64,000 nt of DNA from CAKRZE01 sp045617585 (lineage in GTDB: Bacteria > Bacillota > Clostridia > Oscillospirales > CAG-272): the NCBI GenBank assembly GCA_045617585.1, contig JAZLIW010000015.1, positions 1 to 64,000 on the forward strand. Reading direction: 5' to 3'. Of the stretch, positions 58,656 through 64,000 are shown piece by piece. Position 1 is the first letter of the stretch. Every line of letters begins with the position of its first letter. The notes under the pieces are model-generated. The model saw only the letters and a program-made list of their open reading frames with translations. It had not been told where the DNA came from and ran no database searches. A program made the position numbers and the translations under genes.

Positions 58656-61229
58656 ATGAAAAAAAGAGTCATCCTCTGTCTGCTGCTGCTGGCTGCGACG
58701 CTGCTCGGCTGCTTCGGCTGCAAGGACCCGTCGGGTCCCGCCGACGAAAGCGGCGATCCCGCCGGCACGACGCCCTCTCCCGCCTCCGGCATTTCGCTGG
58801 TGGACGAAAACGGTCAGCCGAAGTACCGCCTGATCCGTCCCGACGTCGCAAGCAAATACGAGATCACCGCAGCGTCCACGATCAACAAGGCGCTGGTCGA
58901 AAAATCCGGTCTGAGCTACGAATTCACGACCGACTTTGAAAAGAAGGTCGATCAGGAAGTCCTTTCCGGTTACTTTGAGATCCTCGTCGGCAATACCAAC
59001 CGCGCCGAATCGAAAGCGGCGCTGGAGGGTCTCGGCGAGAACGATTATATCATCCGCATCGTCGGCAACAAGGTCGTCATCAACTCGATGAACCTCAAGG
59101 GCGTCAAGGCCGCGGCGGAGGTCTTCATCAACGAATGGCTCGGCGACGGCAAAACGCTCACCGTCCCGGCAGGCGGAGAATCGAGAGGCACCTTCACCAT
59201 TGAAGTCCAGCTCCTCACCTCCTCCGACCGTCCCTGCATCCCCGAGATGAAGTATCCCCAGTCCGACATCGTCATCGCCGATATCATCGCGACCGACGAG
59301 AAATACGGCGCTGACCCCACCGGCGAAAAGGACAGCCGCGCCGCCATCCAGAAGGCGCTGAACGAGGTCTCCTCGAAGGGCGGCGGCACCGTCTTCCTCC
59401 CTGCCGGCAAATATCTGGTCACCGGCCCGATCAACGTTCCCGCCTTCTGCACCCTGCGCGGTGACTGGCAGGATCCCGACCTCGGCAGCGATTACGGCAC
59501 CGTGATCCTCGCCGCGGTGAAGAGCGGCACCGACTTCTCCGACGCGCTCTTCACGATCGGCGGCAGCGCGGGCGTGCGCGGTCTGACCGTCTTCTATCCC
59601 GACCAGAGCCTCACCGACGTGAAGCCCTATCCCTACACCTTCTACACGAACGGTCAGGGCACCTCCTATATGCTTGCGAACGTCCAGGACTGCACCGTCC
59701 TGAACGGCTACATGGGCATCGGCGCCTGCAAGCCCGATACCAACGCGCACGAGCAGTTCACGATCGACAACGTCAAGGGTACCTTCCTGTACTGCGGTGC
59801 CGAGGCGTACAACCAGGCGGACGTCGGAACGTGGAAGAACCTGACGATCTCGCCCGAATACTGGGCAAACGCGGGCAGCGAATATAACGCGCCCTCTCTT
59901 GACGCGATCAAGGCGTATACGAAAGCAAACACGACCGGTCTGATCCTTGCCGGTCTCGAATGGACCGAGTTCTCCAATACCCGCGTCTCCTCCTGCAAGG
60001 TCGGCGTGGATATCGTCCACTGCAGCCGTATCCAGTTTGCCGGCTCGCTCTACGACTTCACCGTCACCGACTGCGGCACCGGTCTTCTCGTCGAAGATAT
60101 GGACGACCGCTGGGGTATGGTCGTCGCCCGTTCCTCCTTCGAGGGCTCCGAGTACGCCATCCGCAACCTCACGGGCGGCAGAGTCAAAATGGTCGACGTC
60201 AAGACCAACGGCAAAGTCGAAGGACCCGGCGAGATCACGAACGACGCGGCGGACCTGACGAAATACACCGCGGATTATACGCACAGCTACGTCAAGCCCG
60301 AAGCCAAGCTCTACACCACCGAGCTCACCGATGGCGGTGAGACGGATATCTCCGGCGATCTTCAGCTCGCGCTGAACGAGGTCGGCAAGACCGGCGGCAT
60401 CCTATATCTGCCCGCCGGCGTCTATCTGGTGAACGAACCGGTCTCCGTTCCCGCAGGGGTCGAGCTGCGCGGCGCCTCCTCGGTCGCGAACCGCTCGCAG
60501 GGCGGTCTTGACGCGGGCACGCTCATCATCACGAACTACGATCTCGGCGGCCCCGCGAACGGTACCGCGCTGATCACCCTTGCCGGGAAAAACAGCGGCA
60601 TCAACGGCATCCGCATCACCTACAACAAGAACGGCCCGACGATCGCCAAATCCACGCCTTACGTCATCCGCGGCAAGGCGGAGGGCGTCTACGCAGTCAA
60701 CTGCGGCATCACCGCCGCGTATAACGGCATCGATTTCACCGGCTGCGACAACCACTTTATCAAGAAACTGGTCGGCTGCTGCTACAACAACATGATCAAG
60801 GCAGGCGGCAAGGGCGGCGTCATCGAGGGCTGTCTGCAGAACGGGACCGCGATCTCCCGCTCCAACGTTCCCGACGCGGCGGGCTGGATCAGCGAGGGCG
60901 ACCTCTTCACCATCCTCTTTGACCCGATCACCCGTCCGAACTGCGTCTACCTCATCCTTGACGGCGCGGAAAAGGAAACGGTGTACAACACCTTCTGCTA
61001 CGGCTGCAACACGTTCGTACGCACCTCCGACTCGAAGGAAGTCTTCCTGTTCAACATGGGTGCCGACAACATCGGCGGCGTGTACATGGACTTTAAGAAG
61101 AGCGACGTGACCGCCGTCAATATGATGCGCTATAACGGCAAATCCTATCAGACGGACAGCGCCTCCACGCTGCAGCTCATCAACCGCCTCACCATCGGCG
61201 ACAAGAACGAAAAGATCCTGTATCAGTGA
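58656..61229 (+). CDS. Lipoprotein with two pectate-lyase-3-type beta-helix domains
   Basis: The start is the ATG at 58656; 857 residues. A lipobox (TLLGC, Cys19; Cys22 is an alternative) anchors it to the surface. Residues about 40-190 form an N-terminal alpha/beta domain (SGYFEILVGNTNRAES, GENDYIIRIVGNKVVINS) like those preceding some glycan hydrolases. Two GH55/pectate_lyase_3 starts are seen: KYGADPTGEKDSRAAIQKAL with GGGTVFLPAGKYLV (about 225-260), and GDLQLALNEV with GGILYLPAGVYLV (about 565-600). Each is followed by a beta-helix. It is a lyase or glucanase candidate acting outside the cell; catalytic residues cannot be fixed. Confidence 0.8.
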   Translation: MKKRVILCLLLLAATLLGCFGCKDPSGPADESGDPAGTTPSPASGISLVDENGQPKYRLIRPDVASKYEITAASTINKALVEKSGLSYEFTTDFEKKVDQEVLSGYFEILVGNTNRAESKAALEGLGENDYIIRIVGNKVVINSMNLKGVKAAAEVFINEWLGDGKTLTVPAGGESRGTFTIEVQLLTSSDRPCIPEMKYPQSDIVIADIIATDEKYGADPTGEKDSRAAIQKALNEVSSKGGGTVFLPAGKYLVTGPINVPAFCTLRGDWQDPDLGSDYGTVILAAVKSGTDFSDALFTIGGSAGVRGLTVFYPDQSLTDVKPYPYTFYTNGQGTSYMLANVQDCTVLNGYMGIGACKPDTNAHEQFTIDNVKGTFLYCGAEAYNQADVGTWKNLTISPEYWANAGSEYNAPSLDAIKAYTKANTTGLILAGLEWTEFSNTRVSSCKVGVDIVHCSRIQFAGSLYDFTVTDCGTGLLVEDMDDRWGMVVARSSFEGSEYAIRNLTGGRVKMVDVKTNGKVEGPGEITNDAADLTKYTADYTHSYVKPEAKLYTTELTDGGETDISGDLQLALNEVGKTGGILYLPAGVYLVNEPVSVPAGVELRGASSVANRSQGGLDAGTLIITNYDLGGPANGTALITLAGKNSGINGIRITYNKNGPTIAKSTPYVIRGKAEGVYAVNCGITAAYNGIDFTGCDNHFIKKLVGCCYNNMIKAGGKGGVIEGCLQNGTAISRSNVPDAAGWISEGDLFTILFDPITRPNCVYLILDGAEKETVYNTFCYGCNTFVRTSDSKEVFLFNMGADNIGGVYMDFKKSDVTAVNMMRYNGKSYQTDSASTLQLINRLTIGDKNEKILYQ

Positions 61230-61235
61230 TCGGGA

Positions 61236-61267
61236 AGCCCGGACGGGGAAAACCGTCCGGGCTTTTT
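61236..61267 (+). terminator. Terminator of the two-domain beta-helix lipoprotein gene
   Basis: AGCCCGGACGG (61236-61246) pairs perfectly with CCGTCCGGGCT (61253-61263), followed by four more T. Confidence 0.9.
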
Positions 61268-61329
61268 CCCCCTAAAATAATCACCAAAAGACTTGGGTTC
61301 CGTTCCGCAAAATCGTACACCTCAGCCAC

Positions 61330-61359
61330 TTGACAAAACCGAATGGATTATGGTAAAAT
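61330..61359 (+). promoter_or_regulatory. Sigma-A promoter of the IMP dehydrogenase gene
   Basis: TTGACA (61330-61335) and TAAAAT (61354-61359) are 18 nt apart. The leader is about 38 nt. Confidence 0.75.
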
Positions 61360-61403
61360 GAGAGATAATCAAAAAAATATCACGTACCGAAGGAGAAGAT
61401 GAT

Positions 61404-62906
61404 ATGGCTACTTATTATCAGGACGTTTCCCACACCTTCAGTGAATATCTGCTGGTGCCCGGCTACTCCTCTGCCGAATGCATTCCCTCGAACGTCAGCC
61501 TGAAGACGCCCCTTGTCAAATTCAGAAAAGGGGAAGAACCCGCGGTCTCCCTGAACATCCCGCTGACCTCCGCGATCATGCAGGCGGTTTCCGACGACAA
61601 ACTCGCCATTGCGCTCGCCAAGGAAGGCGGAATTTCCTTTATTTTCGGTTCCCAGTCGATCGCCAGTGAAGCGGCGATGGTCAAGCGCGTCAAGGATTAC
61701 AAGGCGGGCTTCGTGACCAGCGAATCCAACCTTCGCCCCGACGCCACCCTCGCAGACGTCCTCGCACTGAAAGAAAAGAACGGCCATTCCACCGTCGCGG
61801 TCACCGCCGACGGGACCCCGAACGGCAAGCTCCTCGGCATCGTGACCGGCAGAGACTACCGTGTCAGCCGCATGGACCCCGATACGAAGGTCAGCACCTT
61901 CATGACGCCCCTCGAAAAGCTCGTGACCGCTCCCGCGGACACCTCCCTCAAGCTCGCGAACGATATCATCTGGGAGCATAAGCTCAATTCCCTTCCGATC
62001 GTCGACAACGACGGGAACCTGATCTGCTTCGTGTTCCGTAAGGACTACACCGAGCACAAGCAGAACCCGAACGAGCTGCTCGACGCGAGAAAGCGCTATA
62101 TCGTCGGTGCCGGCATCAACACGCGTGACTACGCGGAGCGCGTCCCCGCGCTCGTCGAGGCAGGTGCGGACGTCCTCTGCATCGACTCCTCCGAGGGCTT
62201 CTCCGAATGGCAGAAGCGCACTCTCGCCTGGATCCGTGAAAACTACGGCGACACCGTCAAAGTCGGCGCGGGCAACGTCGTCGACGGCGACGGCTTCCGC
62301 TTCCTTGCCGAATGCGGCGCGGACTTCGTCAAGGTCGGCATCGGCGGCGGCTCCATCTGCATCACCCGTGAAACGAAGGGGATCGGCAGAGGACAGGCCT
62401 CCGCGCTCATCGACGTCTGCCGGGAACGCGATAAGTATTATGAAGAGACCGGCATCTACGTCCCCGTCTGCTCCGACGGCGGCATCGTCCACGACTATCA
62501 CATGACGCTTGCGCTTGCAATGGGCGCCGACTTCATGATGCTCGGCAGATATTTCGCCCGCTTCGACGAGAGCCCGACCGCAAAGATCAACATCGACGGG
62601 ACGCTCCGCAAGGAATACTGGGGAGAAGGCTCCAACCGCGCCCGCAACTGGCAGCGCTACGATCTCGGCGGCGCCTCCAAGCTCTCCTTTGAGGAAGGCG
62701 TAGACTCCTACGTTCCCTACGCCGGCAAGCTCTCCGACAACGTGCAGCAGTCTCTCGCCAAGGTGCGCTCCACCATGTGCAACTGCGGCGCGCTGACCAT
62801 TCCCGAACTCCAGAAAAAAGCAAAACTCACCCTCGTTTCCTCGGTCTCCATCGTGGAAGGCGGCGCACACGACGTCATCCTGAAGAACTCCGGCAAACAG
62901 TGGTGA
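61404..62906 (+). CDS. guaB: IMP dehydrogenase (variant active-site loop)
   Basis: The protein has 500 residues. The (beta/alpha)8 barrel is interrupted by two CBS domains (about 110-225: LADVLALKEKNGHSTVAV and STFMTPLEKLVTAPADTSLK). The catalytic loop is KVGIGGGSICITRETKGIGRGQ-like, with the catalytic Cys in GGSICITR (about 319). Common IMPDHs have GIGPGSICTTR followed by GVGVPQ, so the loop and cation site differ. GGIVHDYHMTLALAMGADFMMLGRYFA is the phosphate-binding region. It oxidises IMP to XMP for guanine synthesis. It shares a transcript with the DUF3737 gene. Confidence 0.9.
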   Translation: MATYYQDVSHTFSEYLLVPGYSSAECIPSNVSLKTPLVKFRKGEEPAVSLNIPLTSAIMQAVSDDKLAIALAKEGGISFIFGSQSIASEAAMVKRVKDYKAGFVTSESNLRPDATLADVLALKEKNGHSTVAVTADGTPNGKLLGIVTGRDYRVSRMDPDTKVSTFMTPLEKLVTAPADTSLKLANDIIWEHKLNSLPIVDNDGNLICFVFRKDYTEHKQNPNELLDARKRYIVGAGINTRDYAERVPALVEAGADVLCIDSSEGFSEWQKRTLAWIRENYGDTVKVGAGNVVDGDGFRFLAECGADFVKVGIGGGSICITRETKGIGRGQASALIDVCRERDKYYEETGIYVPVCSDGGIVHDYHMTLALAMGADFMMLGRYFARFDESPTAKINIDGTLRKEYWGEGSNRARNWQRYDLGGASKLSFEEGVDSYVPYAGKLSDNVQQSLAKVRSTMCNCGALTIPELQKKAKLTLVSSVSIVEGGAHDVILKNSGKQW

Positions 62907-62942
62907 TCCTCTGAATTTTATAAAAAAGGAGGCTTTGGAGAA

Positions 62943-63800
62943 ATGACAAAAGAAACCGTTGCCGGAATGACGTTCGACGAAGAGCGGGCGCTGTACGGCA
63001 GGACCGGGCTGCTGGTCACAGACTGTACGTTTGCGGGACCCGCAGACGGTGAATCCGCGCTGAAAGAATGCCGGGACATTGAGGTAAAGAATTGCGTCTT
63101 CTCTCTTCGCTATCCTTTCTGGCACGACCAGGGCTTTCTCCTTTCCGATTCCAGGCTGGACGATAAAACGCGTGCGCCGATCTGGTATTCCACGCGCGGC
63201 AATATCGTCAATACCGAGATCCTCGGCGTCAAATGCCTGCGCGAGTGCCGTGACGTCCGTCTGACCGGCGTCCGCGCCGTCTCCCCCGAGTTCGGGTGGA
63301 ACTGCCGGAACGTGCAGATCTATAATTCCGAGATCGAATCGGAATATTTCCTGATGAACACCGATCATGTCGAGATCTCCGAACTGAAAATGAAGGGAAA
63401 ATATTCCTTCCAGTATACGAAAAACGTCGTGATCTCCGACTCCGAGCTGCAGACCAAGGACGCATTCTGGCACGCGAAAAACGTCGTCGTAACGAACAGC
63501 GTGATCCGCGGCGAGTACCTCGGCTGGTATTCCGAGGGGCTGACCCTCATCAACTGCCGCATTTCCGGAACGCAGCCGCTCTGCTACTGCAAAAACCTGA
63601 CGCTGATCGACTGTGAAATGGAAGGAACCGACCTTGCCTTTGAATATTCCGACGTCCACGCGACGGTCAAGGGCAGTATCGATTCGGTCAAAAACCCGCG
63701 CTCCGGCGAAATCCGGGCGGGGAAGATCGGCGAGATTCTCTTCACCGACGACGCGATGTACGAATGCACCGCATCGGTCACCGAGGACGAACAGAACTGA
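62943..63800 (+). CDS. DUF3737 family beta-helix protein
   Basis: The protein has 285 residues and no signal peptide. The repeated turns (LKECRDIEVKNCVF, CLRECRDVRLTGVRAVS, NCRNVQIYNSEIE, NTDHVEISELKMKG, HAKNVVVTNSVIRG, YCKNLTLIDCEMEG) form a left- or right-handed beta-helix of short coils typical of DUF3737, which is common in gut bacteria. No catalytic motif is known. It starts 36 nt after guaB with AAAGGAGG upstream and no terminator between, so the two genes are cotranscribed. The function is unknown. Confidence 0.88.
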   Translation: MTKETVAGMTFDEERALYGRTGLLVTDCTFAGPADGESALKECRDIEVKNCVFSLRYPFWHDQGFLLSDSRLDDKTRAPIWYSTRGNIVNTEILGVKCLRECRDVRLTGVRAVSPEFGWNCRNVQIYNSEIESEYFLMNTDHVEISELKMKGKYSFQYTKNVVISDSELQTKDAFWHAKNVVVTNSVIRGEYLGWYSEGLTLINCRISGTQPLCYCKNLTLIDCEMEGTDLAFEYSDVHATVKGSIDSVKNPRSGEIRAGKIGEILFTDDAMYECTASVTEDEQN

Positions 63801-63809
63801 ACGATACGG

Positions 63810-63856
63810 ACGGGACCGTAAGAACCGTAACGGGTTTTTACGGTCCCGTTTCCGCT
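63810..63856 (+). terminator. Terminator of the guaB-DUF3737 operon
   Basis: ACGGGACCGTAA (63810-63821) pairs with TTACGGTCCCGT (63838-63849), followed by TTCCGCTTTTT. Confidence 0.8.
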
Positions 63857-63861
63857 TTTTA

Positions 63862-63890
63862 TTGACAAGTCAGCGGCGGCGCTGTATAAT
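63862..63890 (+). promoter_or_regulatory. Sigma-A promoter of the right-edge gene
   Basis: A perfect TTGACA (63862-63867) and TATAAT (63885-63890) have a 17-nt spacer. Confidence 0.85.
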
Positions 63891-63942
63891 AAACTGTATC
63901 GAAAGACGCAGCGAATGATCGACCGCGACCGAAAGGAGCCAC

Positions 63943-64000
63943 ATGAAAGAAAAAAGACTGCCGTTTTTCCGCAGCGGCACGCACTTTTCCGACTTCCGTG
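63943..64000 (+). CDS. Partial CDS, N-terminus only, runs off the right edge
   Basis: The ATG at 63943 has GAAAGGAGCC upstream and reads MKEKRLPFFRSGTHFSDFR before the window ends. Promoter and ribosome binding site are both strong, so it is a genuine gene start. The product cannot be assigned from 19 residues. Confidence 0.7.
   Translation, partial: MKEKRLPFFRSGTHFSDFR

Overview
The window comes from a GC-rich (third codon positions strongly G/C), spore-forming member of the Clostridia (Bacillota), probably an uncultured gut or other anaerobic-community lineage. The evidence is spoIIGA-sigE, spoIIE and an AbrB/SpoVT-type regulator, AGGAGG-type ribosome binding sites, many TTGACA-N17-TATAAT sigma-A promoters, a LexA/SOS box of the Gram-positive type in front of recA, many short lipoproteins with lipoboxes, and the dnaX-ybaB-recR order behind an SRP RNA gene. 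The order or family cannot be resolved from the sequence alone. No prophage, transposase, IS element or CRISPR array was seen. The long antisense ORFs that appear on most genes are GC-bias shadows.

Layout. 0-0.5 kb: the edge of a leftward gene and a small lipoprotein. 0.8-3.2 kb: an ADP-ribosylglycohydrolase and an S58 (DmpA-like) peptidase. 3.4-8.5 kb: a leftward operon of a GH31 glycosidase, a Cthe_2159-type beta-helix carbohydrate-binding lipoprotein and a Pro/Gly-rich lipoprotein. 8.6-9.3 kb: an array of small palindromes beside a CAT-anticodon tRNA, and a small membrane protein. 9.3-10.9 kb: spoIIGA-sigE. 11-15.4 kb: a PH-domain membrane protein, an LRR surface protein and an M16C metallopeptidase. 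15.5-24.7 kb: SRP RNA, a structured element, then dnaX-ybaB-recR-tagA/wecG-ftsK/spoIIIE-pepP-mnmE. 24.8-27.5 kb: peptidase S51, metallophosphoesterase and galactokinase (leftward), divergent from recA-recX-mnmA-MBL hydrolase (27.6-31.0 kb). 31.1-33.0 kb: a GntR/YtrA-ABC-permease operon with a palindromic operator. 33.1-35.3 kb: a decayed glycosidase and a stop-loss rnj (RNase J). 35.6-39.3 kb: small proteins, spoIIE and abrB/spoVT. 39.4-49.3 kb: leftward housekeeping genes (recG, proS, a DUF2079 membrane protein, mltG, CPBP protease, 5-formyl-THF cyclo-ligase, DJ-1, dTMP kinase). 49.5-63.8 kb: carbohydrate-related genes (orphan sugar-binding lipoprotein; a rightward operon of a GpsA-like dehydrogenase, a predicted six-hairpin glycosidase lipoprotein, a beta-helix protein, a VanY peptidase and a GH127 glycosidase; a two-domain beta-helix lipoprotein), then an IMP dehydrogenase variant with a DUF3737 gene.

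Together the genes show a chromosome core (replication, repair, tRNA modification, sporulation control) interleaved with plant- or host-glycan use at both ends. The most distinctive observations are: RNase J reading through its own terminator into an antisense glycosidase remnant; the palindrome array next to the tRNA; the attenuator-like structure between SRP RNA and dnaX; a Spo0A-type promoter with 22-bp spacing at spoIIE; and the mixed 51-58 kb operon. I did not find a system that I can claim with confidence to be wholly new.
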